This document shows, piece by piece, positions 45,117-53,604 of a stretch of DNA of 64,000 nucleotides. How positions within the stretch are numbered: the stretch's first letter is position 1; each line of letters starts with the position of its first letter. The translations under genes and the position numbers were made by a program. The notes beneath the pieces were generated by a model. That model had not been told where the DNA came from and searched no databases. It was given only the letters and a program-made list of their open reading frames with translations. The stretch is taken from positions 1-64,000 of the forward strand of contig NZ_JOAX01000024.1 of assembly GCF_000720485.1 (NCBI RefSeq), in the 5' to 3' direction. The DNA comes from Streptomyces ochraceiscleroticus (GTDB taxonomy: Bacteria > Actinomycetota > Actinomycetes > Streptomycetales > Streptomycetaceae).

Positions 45117-45218
45117 CCGTTTCATCGTCGGGTCAATGGTGGGAAACAGGGAGCTGAACACGCCCCCGCACCACCACCACGGCCCCGCCCCACCCACCGC
45201 AAGGAGCAGGGAAACACC

Positions 45219-46307
45219 GTGACCACAGCGACCACGCCACCGCACGTCACCGCCGACGTCGTCTGCCTGGGCGAGTCCATGGTCACCTTCCTGCCCGCAC
45301 GCCCCGGCAGACTCGCCGACGTGCCCTCCTTCGACCGCGGTATAGGCGGCGCCGAGTCCAACGTCGCCTGCGCGCTGGCCGCCATCGGGCACACCGCCCG
45401 GTGGATCTCCCGGGTCGGCACCGACGGCTTCGGCGACCACCTCCTGGAGGCGATCGCCGCCCACGGCGTCGACGTCACCCATGTCCAGCGCGACCCCAAG
45501 CGCCCGACCGGCATCTACTTCCGTACCGCGGGCGAGCGCGCCACCGGTGCCGAGTCGGGGGAGGACGGGCAGGACCTCGCCGAGGTCGTCTACTACCGCG
45601 CCGGCTCCGCCGCCTCCGCGATGACCCCCGCCCTCCTCGACGAACAGGCCCTCTGGGACGCCCGCGTCGTCCACGTCACCGGCATCACCGCCGCCCTCTC
45701 CGACGGCTGCCTCGACGTCCTGAAGACGATCACGGAGCGCCGCCCGGGCCGCCCGCTCGTCTCCTTCGACCTCAACTACCGCGTCGGCCTCTGGCAGGAC
45801 CGCGCCGAGCAGGCGCCCGGCATCCTCCTCGGTCTCGCCCGCGGCTGCGACCTGGTCTTCGTCGGCGAGGACGAGGCCGCGGCCGCCTGGGACGTGCACG
45901 GCCCCGCCGCCGTACGCGCGGCGCTCCCCGAGCCCGGCGTCCTCGTCGTCAAGCAGGGCGGCGAAGGCGCCACGGTGTACGAACGACAGCCCGACGGCAC
46001 CGACACTATGACCTTCGCGCCCGCGCTCAAGGTCGAGGTGGCGGCCCCGGTCGGCGCCGGCGACGCCTTCGCCGCCGGCTTCCTCTCCGCGACCCTGCGC
46101 GGCCTGCCCGTCTTCGACCGCATCCGGCACGGCCACCTCATGGCCGCCGCCTCCCTCACCGTCCCCGGCGACCTCGGCACCCCACCGGCCCGCGAGCTCA
46201 CCGACCACCTCGTCGCACTCGACGCGGCCGCCTGGGAGACACTGCGACTCGGCCCCGGCTGGACGGACGACGGGGCCGTGAACGTACGGGTGGAGGTCCC
46301 CTCATGA
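45219..46307 (+). CDS. PfkB-family carbohydrate kinase, 2-keto-3-deoxygluconate kinase-like
   Basis: A 362-residue ribokinase-fold protein. The N-terminal GIGGAESNVACALAAIG motif and the C-terminal VGAGDAFAAGF motif, with the catalytic Asp, place it in the PfkB family, and the overall spacing resembles KdgK/sugar-acid kinases. The actual substrate is unproved. The GTG start follows AAGGAG loosely. It overlaps the IclR gene by 4 bases. Confidence 0.85.
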   Translation: MTTATTPPHVTADVVCLGESMVTFLPARPGRLADVPSFDRGIGGAESNVACALAAIGHTARWISRVGTDGFGDHLLEAIAAHGVDVTHVQRDPKRPTGIYFRTAGERATGAESGEDGQDLAEVVYYRAGSAASAMTPALLDEQALWDARVVHVTGITAALSDGCLDVLKTITERRPGRPLVSFDLNYRVGLWQDRAEQAPGILLGLARGCDLVFVGEDEAAAAWDVHGPAAVRAALPEPGVLVVKQGGEGATVYERQPDGTDTMTFAPALKVEVAAPVGAGDAFAAGFLSATLRGLPVFDRIRHGHLMAAASLTVPGDLGTPPARELTDHLVALDAAAWETLRLGPGWTDDGAVNVRVEVPS

Positions 46308-47080
46308 GTCAGACAGTCGACCGCGCTTTGAGCATCCTGCCGTTGCTCGCGCAGGGCCCTGCCAACCTGGAGCAGGTCGCCGACCGGCTCGGCGTGCACA
46401 AGTCCACCGCCCTGCGGCTGCTGCGCACCCTGCACGAGCACGGCATGGTGTACCGCCAGTCCGACCAGCGCTACCGCCTCGGCGCCCGGCTCTTCGCCCT
46501 CGCCCAGGAAGCCGTCGAGAACCTGGACGTGCGCGAGATCGCGCATCCCCACCTCGCCGAGCTCAACGAAAAGGTCGGCCACACCGTCCACCTAGCGGTG
46601 TATGAGGAGAACGAGGTCCTCTACATCGACAAGGTCGAGAGCCGCTACCCGGTCCGGATGTACTCGCGCATCGGCAAGCCCGTCGCGATCACCGTCGCCG
46701 CGGTCGCCAAGCTGCTGCTCGCCGACCTCCCCGAGCCCGAGCGCCGCGCCGTCGCCGAGCGGCTCGACTATCCCCAGTACACGGCCCGTTCGACCCCCGA
46801 CGCCACGGCCTTCCTGGCCGAGCTGGCCAAGGTGCGCGAACAGGGCTGGGCCACCGACCTCGGTGGCCACGAGGAGTCCATCAACTGCATCGGGGCACCC
46901 ATCCGCGGTGCGGACGGCCGGCTGGTCGCGGCGATGTCGGTCTCCGCGCCGAACGTCGTCGTCTCCGCCGAGGAACTCCTCGCACTGCTCCCGCTGGTGC
47001 GCCGTACCGCGGACGCCATCAGCCGGGAGTACTCCGGCAACGCACCGGTAAGAACCCCGCAGGACCACAAGGAAGCCTGA
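46304..47080 (+). CDS. IclR-family transcriptional regulator
   Basis: A 258-residue repressor-type protein with an N-terminal winged helix-turn-helix (about 1-65, LEQVADRLGVHKSTALRLLR) and a C-terminal IclR effector domain with TVHLAVYEENEVLYIDKVES and INCIGAPIRGADG. It is translationally coupled to the kinase (ATGA) and 8 bases from ridA. It likely controls both divergent operons through the palindromes at 45065-45116; the effector may be a sugar acid or 2-oxoacid. Confidence 0.9.
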   Translation: MSQTVDRALSILPLLAQGPANLEQVADRLGVHKSTALRLLRTLHEHGMVYRQSDQRYRLGARLFALAQEAVENLDVREIAHPHLAELNEKVGHTVHLAVYEENEVLYIDKVESRYPVRMYSRIGKPVAITVAAVAKLLLADLPEPERRAVAERLDYPQYTARSTPDATAFLAELAKVREQGWATDLGGHEESINCIGAPIRGADGRLVAAMSVSAPNVVVSAEELLALLPLVRRTADAISREYSGNAPVRTPQDHKEA

Positions 47081-47088
47081 GAACCACC

Positions 47089-47499
47089 ATGACCGAGAAG
47101 ACCGCCCTCACCCCGGCCACCCACACCACCCCGCCCGCGAAGTTCTCCCACGGCGTCAAGAAGGGCAACATCCTTCAGGTCGCCGGCCAGGTCGGCTTCC
47201 TCCCGGCCGAGGAGGGCAAGGCCCCCACCCCCGCGGGCCCGACCCTGCGCGAGCAGACCCTGCAGACCTTCGCCAACGTCCAGGCGATCCTCGAAGAGGG
47301 CGGCGCGACCTGGGACGACGTCATGATGATGCGCGTCTACCTCACCGACGTCGACCACTTCGCCGAGATGAACGAGATCTACAACGCGTACTTCGAGGAG
47401 CAGGGCCTGAAGGAGGCGCCGGCCGCCCGTACCACCGTGTACGTCGGCCTGCCCAAGGGCCTGCTCATCGAGATCGACGCGCTCGCCGTCCTCGGCTGA
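47089..47499 (+). CDS. ridA: RidA-family imine/enamine deaminase
   Basis: A 136-residue protein of the YjgF/YER057c/UK114 family. The conserved Arg is in the APAARTTVYVG segment, and VAGQVGF is the substrate-pocket strand. RidA proteins hydrolyse reactive 2-aminoacrylate-type intermediates released by PLP-dependent deaminases. That fits the D-amino-acid deaminase encoded just upstream on the other strand. It lies 8 bases after the IclR gene and belongs to the same operon. Confidence 0.9.
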   Translation: MTEKTALTPATHTTPPAKFSHGVKKGNILQVAGQVGFLPAEEGKAPTPAGPTLREQTLQTFANVQAILEEGGATWDDVMMMRVYLTDVDHFAEMNEIYNAYFEEQGLKEAPAARTTVYVGLPKGLLIEIDALAVLG

Positions 47500-47605
47500 G
47501 CCGCACCCCCGCCGATCCGTACCCCCGCCCTCCCGCTACTTCACGGAAAGAGGCGTCGGCCCCCTTGCCGTTAGCGCGAGTCCTTCCCCACCCGCACGAC
47601 CTGCC

Positions 47606-47642
47606 GCACGGCGCGGCGTCCCGTGCCGACGGGGCGCCGTGC
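47606..47642 (+). terminator. Hairpin between ridA and gntP
   Basis: GCACGGCGC (47606-47614) pairs with GCGCCGTGC (47634-47642), with an inner CGTC/GACG pair. A direct repeat CCCCCCTGCCTG at 47649-47660 and 47664-47675 follows. It may be a partial terminator that lowers gntP expression. Confidence 0.4.
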
Positions 47643-47691
47643 CGCGGTCCCCCCTGCCTGGAACCCCCCTGCCTGACAACGGAGTCCCGCC

Positions 47692-49176
47692 ATGTCCCCC
47701 CAGCTCCTCGCCGCGGCCCCCACCCCACCGCCACCACCACCGCACACCGGCGGTCTGCTCGCCCTGATCCCGGGCACGCCCGGCCTGCTCACCGTCGCGG
47801 CCCTCGGCATCGCCCTCCTCCTCGTCCTGATCATCAAGGTCAGGCTGCAGCCCTTCGTCGCGCTGCTCTCCGTCTCCATCGTGGTCGGCCTGGCCGCCGG
47901 GCTCTCCGTCACCGAACTCTTCGGCACCGTCCAGAAGTCCGACGTCGTCTCGATGATCGAGAGCGGCATGGGCGGCATCCTCGGCCACGTCGCCATCATC
48001 ATCGGGCTGGGCACGATGCTCGGCGCGATACTCGAAGTCTCCGGCGGCGCCGAGGTGCTCAGCGCCCGTCTGCTCCGTCTCTTCGGTGAGAAGCGCGCGC
48101 CCCTCGCCATGGGCCTGACCGGCCTGATCTTCGGTATCCCGGTCTTCTTCGACGTCGGCATCTTCGTGCTCGCGCCGATCGTCTACGCGGCCGCCAAGCG
48201 GTCCGGCAAGTCGATCGTCCTGTACGCCATGCCGCTGCTGGCCGGCCTGTCGATGACGCACGCCTTCCTGCCGCCGCACCCGGGTCCGGTCGCCGCGGCC
48301 GGACTCTTCAAGGTCGACCTCGGCTGGATCATCCTGATGGGCCTGATCTGCGGCATCCCGGCCGTGCTGGCGGCCTGGGCCTACGCCGCCTGGATCGGCA
48401 AGCGCGTCTTCGTGCCCGTCCCGCACGACATGGTCGAGGCCGCCGAGGAGGCCAAGGCCGCGGTCGCCGCGGAGAAGGCGGCGACCGGCGCCGGCGCCGA
48501 CGAGAAGCCCGTGCCGCTGGGCACCGTCCTCGCCATCATCGGCACCCCGCTGGTCCTCATCCTCCTCGCGACCTTCTCCTCCATCGCGCTGCAACCGTCC
48601 TCCGGCCGCTCGGTCATCGAGTTCTTCGGCCACCCCTTCACGGCCCTGACCATCGCGCTGATCCTGGCGTACTACCTCCTCGGCATCCGCCGCGGCTGGT
48701 CCCGCAAGTCCCTGGAGACGGTCTCCACCGCGTCCCTGAAGCCGGTCGGCAACATCCTGCTGGTCGTCGGCGCGGGCGGGATCTTCGGCGCGGTCCTCAA
48801 GGGCAGCGGCGTGGCCGACGCCCTCTCCGACACCTTCCAGAACGTCGGCCTGCCGGTCATCGTGCTGGCCTGGCTGCTCTCCGTCGTCCTCCGCGTCGCG
48901 CAGGGCTCCGCCACGGTCGCCATCGTCACCACCGCCGGCATCGTGCTCCCCCTGGTCGAGTCCCAGCACCTCTCCCAGCCGCACCTGGCCCTGGTCATCA
49001 TGGCCATCTCGGCGGGCTCGATCTTCGCCTCGCATGTGAACGACGGGGGCTTCTGGATGGTCGCGAAGTACTTCGGGATCTCCGAACGCGACACCCTCAA
49101 GACCTGGACGGTCCTGGAGTCCGTGCTCTCCGTCGCGGGCTTCGTGGTCGCGGCACTGGTGAGCCTCGTGGTCTGA
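47692..49176 (+). CDS. gntP: GntP-family permease (gluconate or D-serine type)
   Basis: A 494-residue membrane protein with about 12 hydrophobic helices after a Pro-rich start. The GntP signatures GIPVFFDVGIFVLAPI and HAFLPPHPGPVAAAG are intact. The family includes gluconate permeases and the D-serine transporter DsdX. Given the kinase and D-amino-acid deaminase beside it, import of either a sugar acid or a D-amino acid is possible and the sequence does not settle it. GGAGTCCCGCC precedes the ATG. Confidence 0.88.
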   Translation: MSPQLLAAAPTPPPPPPHTGGLLALIPGTPGLLTVAALGIALLLVLIIKVRLQPFVALLSVSIVVGLAAGLSVTELFGTVQKSDVVSMIESGMGGILGHVAIIIGLGTMLGAILEVSGGAEVLSARLLRLFGEKRAPLAMGLTGLIFGIPVFFDVGIFVLAPIVYAAAKRSGKSIVLYAMPLLAGLSMTHAFLPPHPGPVAAAGLFKVDLGWIILMGLICGIPAVLAAWAYAAWIGKRVFVPVPHDMVEAAEEAKAAVAAEKAATGAGADEKPVPLGTVLAIIGTPLVLILLATFSSIALQPSSGRSVIEFFGHPFTALTIALILAYYLLGIRRGWSRKSLETVSTASLKPVGNILLVVGAGGIFGAVLKGSGVADALSDTFQNVGLPVIVLAWLLSVVLRVAQGSATVAIVTTAGIVLPLVESQHLSQPHLALVIMAISAGSIFASHVNDGGFWMVAKYFGISERDTLKTWTVLESVLSVAGFVVAALVSLVV

Positions 49177-49196
49177 CAGTGCTCCTCGTGGTCTGA
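49164..49196. repeat. 13-base direct duplication over the gntP stop codon
   Basis: CCTCGTGGTCTGA occurs at 49164-49176, including the gntP stop, and again at 49184-49196, a recent-looking 20-base tandem duplication. Confidence 0.6.
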
Positions 49197-49206
49197 AGCG
49201 GTCATG

Positions 49207-49238
49207 GCCGTGCACGGTGATTGCCGTGCACGGTCATT
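49207..49238. repeat. Two tandem palindrome-containing units
   Basis: GCCGTGCACGGTGATT (49207-49222) is followed directly by GCCGTGCACGGTCATT (49223-49238). Each contains the perfect 10-base palindrome CCGTGCACGG. It lies between gntP and the secreted protease. Confidence 0.6.
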
Positions 49239-49322
49239 GCCTTGGCGCCCCGGTGCCTCGACTATGTGCATGACAACGCCGGAGAGTGAGATCTCTGGTT
49301 CGCATATCGGAGAGGACCCCAC

Positions 49323-50168
49323 ATGCACAGACCTCTCGTCGGCGCTCTCGCCAGCGCCGTACTCGGCAGCACCGCTCTCATAGGGGCGGGCGCCGCGCCC
49401 GCCGCGGCCGATGCGCCGCGCGCCAAGGCAGTGGACTTCGCCGGGACCGTGGCGCTCAGCAACTGCTCCGGCTCGCTGGTGCGGATGCCGGACTCGGCGG
49501 ACACCGACAAGGCACTGGTCATGTCCAACGGGCACTGCGTGGAGTCGGGGATGCCGGGGGCCGGCGAGGTCCTCGTCGACCAGCCGTCCAGCCGCAGCTT
49601 CACGGTGCTCAGCTCCTCCGGCGGCAACAAGGGCACGGTGCGGGCCAGCAAGATCGCGTACGCGACGATGACGGACACCGACGTCTCGCTGTACGAACTC
49701 ACCTCCACCTACGCCGACATCCAGAAGAAGTACGGCATCAAGGCGCTGCCGCTGGCGACCGAGCACCCCGTGCAGGGAGCCGGCATCAAGGTCGTCTCCG
49801 GGTACTGGAAGAAGATCTACTCGTGCAGCATCGACGGGTTCGTGCATGAGCTGAAGGAGGGGGAGTGGACCTGGAAGGACTCGGTCCGCTACACCTCCGC
49901 GTGCAACACCATTGGCGGCACGTCCGGTTCACCGGTGATCGACACGGCGACCGGCAAGGTCGCGGCGATCAACAACACCGGTAATGAGGACGGCGGCCGG
50001 TGCACGGTGAACAACCCGTGCGAGGTCGACGAGAACGGCACCGTGACGGTCCGGCAGGGCATCAACTACGCCCAGCAGACCTACACCATCCCCAAGTGCT
50101 TCGGTACGGGCAACAAGCTCGACCTGGCGAGGGAGGGGTGCACGCTGCCCAGGCCGGCCGGGGAGTAA
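49323..50168 (+). CDS. Secreted trypsin-like serine protease
   Basis: A 281-residue exported protein with a signal peptide (about 1-29, cleavage after AAADA or AAA). The catalytic triad is visible: His71 in SNGHC, Asp120 in TDTDVSLYEL and Ser201 in GGTSGSPV. Six or more Cys suggest disulfides. It has no membrane anchor and so should be released. GAGAGGA precedes the ATG. A perfect 14-pair hairpin follows the stop. The substrate is unknown. Confidence 0.88.
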   Translation: MHRPLVGALASAVLGSTALIGAGAAPAAADAPRAKAVDFAGTVALSNCSGSLVRMPDSADTDKALVMSNGHCVESGMPGAGEVLVDQPSSRSFTVLSSSGGNKGTVRASKIAYATMTDTDVSLYELTSTYADIQKKYGIKALPLATEHPVQGAGIKVVSGYWKKIYSCSIDGFVHELKEGEWTWKDSVRYTSACNTIGGTSGSPVIDTATGKVAAINNTGNEDGGRCTVNNPCEVDENGTVTVRQGINYAQQTYTIPKCFGTGNKLDLAREGCTLPRPAGE

Positions 50169-50176
50169 CCGGGCGT

Positions 50177-50210
50177 GGGCCCGCCGCCGGGGAGAGCCGG
50201 CGGCGGGCCC
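50177..50210. terminator. Terminator between the protease and chitinase genes
   Basis: The arms 50177-50190 and 50197-50210 form a perfect 14-pair GC stem around GGAGAG; the two genes converge here. Confidence 0.8.
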
Positions 50211-50263
50211 GTACGCGAGCGGTGGGATGGACCCGCGCGCGTGGGGGGGTGGCGCTCAGGAGG

Positions 50264-51262
50264 TCACAGACCGTGGACGTGGCCGCCGACCTCGTTCGCG
50301 AAGGCGTTGCCGTTCGCCGCGTCCCAGTTGGTCGACCAGGTCATGGCGCCGCGCAGCCCGGGGTAGGTCTTCGACGGCTTGAAGGAGCCGCAGCCGGTGC
50401 CCTTGGTGAGGCAGTCCAGGGCGGCGTTGACCACGTCCGGTGCGACGTATCCGCTGCCGGCGGCCTTCGGGGACGCCGGGACGCCGATGCCGACCTGCGA
50501 CGCGTCCAGGCCGTTCTCCAGTTGAATACAGGCCAGTGCGGTGAGGAAGTCCACCGAGCCCTGGCTGTAGACCTTGCCGTCGCAGCCGTTCATCGAGCCG
50601 CTGTTGTAGTACTGCATGTTGACCGCCGTGAGGAAGTCCTTGATGCCGAGCGCGGTCTTGAAGTACTCGTTCTCCGGCGACTGCATGTCGACGGTCTGCG
50701 GCGCCATGGTGACCACGAGGTCGCCGTGCGCGGCGTGCAGGGACTTCAGCGCCTGGGTCATATACGTGGAATTGAGGCCGTTCTCCAGGTCGATGTCGAC
50801 GCCGTCGAAGCCGTATTCGTCCATCAGCCGGCCGACGGAATCGGCGAAGTTCTTCGCGGAAGCCTCATCGGCGACGGAGACGGCGCCCTTCTCGCCGCCG
50901 ACCGAGAGGATGACGGATTTACCGGCCGCCTTTTTGGCCTTGATGTCCGCTTTGAAGTCGTCCGTCGAGGCATAGCCGAGCGCCGGGTCGAGGGTGAAGC
51001 CGACCTGGCCCGGTGTGCCGGTGGCGTCGGCGAACGCGACGGCGATGATGTCGTAGGCGTCGGGGACGTCCTCGAGCTTCTGGACGGTGGCGCCGTTGTC
51101 GAAGTTCTGCCAGTAGCCGGTGACCGCGTGCGCAGGTGGGGCGGCCTGGGCGGGCTGGACGGCGCCGGCCGCCGTCAGTCCGGCGGCCGTCAGCGCGGCG
51201 GCGGCGAGAGTGCCGAGCAGTCTCTTCGTGAGCGTGAACGTGCGGGTGCGTGGGCGTACCAC
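50264..51262 (-). CDS. Secreted GH18 chitinase
   Basis: A 332-residue exported hydrolase with a basic signal peptide (about 1-42, ending AQAA). The family 18 active site FDGVDIDLE carries the catalytic Glu160; AVTGYWQNF at the start and MTWSTNWD at the end are the other barrel strands. No chitin-binding domain is present, so it is a compact single-domain chitinase. GGAGG precedes the GTG start by 5 bases. A perfect DasR-type site lies about 75 bases upstream. Confidence 0.92.
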   Translation of the reverse strand: MVRPRTRTFTLTKRLLGTLAAAALTAAGLTAAGAVQPAQAAPPAHAVTGYWQNFDNGATVQKLEDVPDAYDIIAVAFADATGTPGQVGFTLDPALGYASTDDFKADIKAKKAAGKSVILSVGGEKGAVSVADEASAKNFADSVGRLMDEYGFDGVDIDLENGLNSTYMTQALKSLHAAHGDLVVTMAPQTVDMQSPENEYFKTALGIKDFLTAVNMQYYNSGSMNGCDGKVYSQGSVDFLTALACIQLENGLDASQVGIGVPASPKAAGSGYVAPDVVNAALDCLTKGTGCGSFKPSKTYPGLRGAMTWSTNWDAANGNAFANEVGGHVHGL

Positions 51263-51334
51263 GGCAGCCTCCGGTGGGGGGTGTGGGGTGTGACGGAGTG
51301 CGTGTTCAGGGGCCCCTGTTGCTGCCCTACAACG

Positions 51335-51346
51335 TGGTCCAGACCA
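51335..51346. promoter_or_regulatory. DasR-responsive element (dre) of the chitinase gene
   Basis: TGGTCCAGACCA is a perfect inverted repeat matching the dre site bound by DasR, the GlcNAc-dependent repressor of streptomycete chitin genes. Confidence 0.75.
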
Positions 51347-51353
51347 ATAATTC

Positions 51354-51359
51354 TGTCAA
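51354..51359 (-). promoter_or_regulatory. Candidate -35 box of the chitinase promoter
   Basis: On the minus strand this is TTGACA, the consensus -35 sequence, and the dre site lies just downstream, where a bound repressor would block RNA polymerase. Confidence 0.5.
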
Positions 51360-51851
51360 GGGTCCGAGCGGAACGGGAATTGGCGCAGATCACGTTTCGG
51401 GGCGTCATTTCCGGGACAGGGGGCCGAATTCCCCGGCGGGCGAACGCCGTTCGGGTGTGTGCTGCGGAGAGCGGAATTCCCCTGGGAGCGAACAGGGCGC
51501 GGGGCTGCCCGGATCGGTACGGAATGGCGGGTCGTGGGTGGGTCGTTGCGGGCGGATACGCGGCAACTGAGCGTCATATGCCCGTACTTGTGGCTGGATC
51601 GCGCCCCTTGTCCGGATCCAACCACGTGACGAGTTGTAAACTTGAGCATTCAACAGTAACGGCTGTGGATAGATCGCCGTTGATCGGTAAATGATCTCCG
51701 GAATGGCTACCGTGAGAGCGTTGTGGTGGCGGTCGCCGGAGGCGGCGGAGTGTTTTCTGTTGCCCGGGACGGGGCTAAAGTCTGCGCAGGACAAGACACC
51801 GCAGCGAGGGAAGTTGTGGAGCGACTGACGTGGTGAAACGGGGACACACAC
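51360..51851. other. Long intergenic region before the Tad locus
   Basis: About 490 bases separate the chitinase promoter from the next gene. No convincing gene is seen. It contains an inverted repeat CGAAC-GCC-GTTCG at 51441-51453 and several A/T-richer stretches near 51630-51700 that could hold promoter elements for the plus-strand gene. I cannot name a regulator. Confidence 0.5.
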
Positions 51852-52736
51852 ATGCCGACCGCGATAGCCGTCACCAGCCCTGATCTGGTGCTGGCGCCGC
51901 CCGACAGGGTGACGCCCCCCGCGCATGTGCTCGGCCCTCCGGAACGCCAGTCGCTGGACGACGCGCTCTCCCAGATGTATTTCCTCCTGGAGCAGCACGG
52001 CCATGTCCTGGTGGTCCACTCCCACGCGGCGCCGCAGGAGCACGTGCGCCGTCTGCAGACCCTCCGTGCCGTCCTGGAAAGTGACCGGATCGCGTTGATC
52101 AGTAGCGCATTGCCGCCGCTCGGCGCCGGCCTGCTGGTCCGTCAGTTACGCCAGCTCTCGGCGTGCGACGTGGGCCCCGGCGTGCTCGGCGCGGCCGCGA
52201 AGCTGCTCACGTACTACATCCACGCGGGCGCGCTGCTGAACAGCGTGACCCGCCTCGACGCCGTGCCCGTCAGCCTCAAGGCGCACGCCAGATCCTGGGT
52301 GCCGGGCTCGCAGTTCGCCGTGCTGGCCCATCCGACCCCGGAGCTGGTCATGCTCGGCGCGGACGGCGCCCGGCTGCCCGGCCCCGACTTCCCCACCCAC
52401 CTGACGGTGGCGCAGGGGCAGTTCGTCTCCGAGTGGCCGCGGTCCCTGGCCCGTCAGTGGTCCGTCCAGGCCGTGCAGCAGGCCGAACTGCCCGCCGAGT
52501 CGGCTCGCTGGTGGGGGACCGGCCGGCTGACCGAGTTCGCGGCCGGCATCGCGGACACCGACGTACTCGCCCGGCTCGTGGCCTCCGTGCACCGCTTCCC
52601 CTGCCCCTGGTGCGGTCTGGAACTGATCGGCGACCGCTGTGCGTTCTGTGCTGCCCCGGTGCTCCCCGCGGAGCACTCCAGTCCCTCCGGCACCGCCGCC
52701 ACCCGCGGAGCCGGACCGTCCGGCCGGTCGCGGTAG
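51852..52736 (+). CDS. Hypothetical zinc-ribbon protein carrying a TTA codon
   Basis: A 294-residue soluble protein. The body (about 30-230) is mixed alpha/beta without a recognised domain; the C-terminal part has CPWCGLELIGDRCAFC, two CxxC knuckles typical of a small zinc ribbon. Leu99 is encoded by TTA at 52146-52148, so translation should need the bldA tRNA. It sits directly upstream of the Tad pilus genes, in the same direction, and may be a developmental regulator or accessory protein; that is inference. Confidence 0.7.
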   Translation: MPTAIAVTSPDLVLAPPDRVTPPAHVLGPPERQSLDDALSQMYFLLEQHGHVLVVHSHAAPQEHVRRLQTLRAVLESDRIALISSALPPLGAGLLVRQLRQLSACDVGPGVLGAAAKLLTYYIHAGALLNSVTRLDAVPVSLKAHARSWVPGSQFAVLAHPTPELVMLGADGARLPGPDFPTHLTVAQGQFVSEWPRSLARQWSVQAVQQAELPAESARWWGTGRLTEFAAGIADTDVLARLVASVHRFPCPWCGLELIGDRCAFCAAPVLPAEHSSPSGTAATRGAGPSGRSR

Positions 52737-52894
52737 CGGCCACCCGGTGCGGCGGTCACAGTGGGCACATGGACGGATTACTCGGCGACGGGGGCGGCAC
52801 ACGACCCGCTCACGGCCCCGTCGCACCCGCACCACCCCTGCGTCATGCCCCGCCCCGCTCACCGTAATCGCCCTGAACGAGGTAGTCCGCAACC

Positions 52895-53596
52895 ATGAAC
52901 TCACGCCAGCGCCGCGGCATCGTCCTGCTGCTCCTGTCGGTCCTGTGCGCATTCGGCGCCTTCGCCGGCGTCCTGTCGGTGATCAGCGACGTGCAGTCCA
53001 AGGTGGGGCCCGAGGTCTCCGCGTACGAGCTGCGGACCGATGTCGCCGCGTACAAGACCCTGAGCGAGGGGCAGTTCCGCAAGGTCCAGGTGCCCGAGCG
53101 CTGGCTGCCGAGCACCGCGGTGCGGGACCTGGACCAGGTGGTGGGCAGGATCGCGGTCAATCCGCTGCGGAAGGGCTCGCTGCTCCAGTCCGACATGGTC
53201 GCCGACCGGCCGGCCCTGAAGCCGGGCCAGCAGGAGATCGCGATCATGATCGACGCGGCGACCGGCGTGGCCGGCAAGATCACCCCCGGCTCCTCGGTCA
53301 ACATCTACGCCACCTTCGCCGGGGAGGACGGCGACGCCAACAGCTCCAAGGTGATCGTCAGCAACGCCAAGGTCATCGACGTCGGCCGGCTCACCGCGCT
53401 CAAGCCCCGGCCGGGCGAGACGGCCAACGGCGGCGAGGCGGTGCCGATCACGTTCGCGCTCAAGACGCTGGACGCGCAGCGCGTCGCGTACGCGGAGTCC
53501 TTCGCCACCCACGTACGCCTGGCGCTGGTCGCGCCGGGCAGCGACGCTGCTATCCCGGACGACCAGCGGGACTACACCCTGGCCGGGGACAAGTGA
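52895..53596 (+). CDS. cpaB: Tad pilus assembly protein CpaB/RcpC
   Basis: A 233-residue protein with one N-terminal membrane helix (about 8-30) and an SAF-like domain: VSAYELRTDVAAYKTLSEGQ, then VPERWLPSTAVRDLDQVVGRIAVNPLRKGSLLQ-type sequence. RcpC/CpaB proteins anchor the pilus machine in the envelope. In a Gram-positive bacterium no secretin partner is expected. The ATG at 52895 is weakly preceded by GAGGTAG. It begins the tight Tad operon; 8 bases separate it from tadZ. Confidence 0.88.
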   Translation: MNSRQRRGIVLLLLSVLCAFGAFAGVLSVISDVQSKVGPEVSAYELRTDVAAYKTLSEGQFRKVQVPERWLPSTAVRDLDQVVGRIAVNPLRKGSLLQSDMVADRPALKPGQQEIAIMIDAATGVAGKITPGSSVNIYATFAGEDGDANSSKVIVSNAKVIDVGRLTALKPRPGETANGGEAVPITFALKTLDAQRVAYAESFATHVRLALVAPGSDAAIPDDQRDYTLAGDK

Positions 53597-53604
53597 GGTA
53601 ACGG

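Noticed and set aside
52770..52868. A 32-codon frame with a TTA codon between the zinc-ribbon gene and cpaB
   Set aside because: No ribosome binding site, low-complexity Pro/Ala translation and no similarity.
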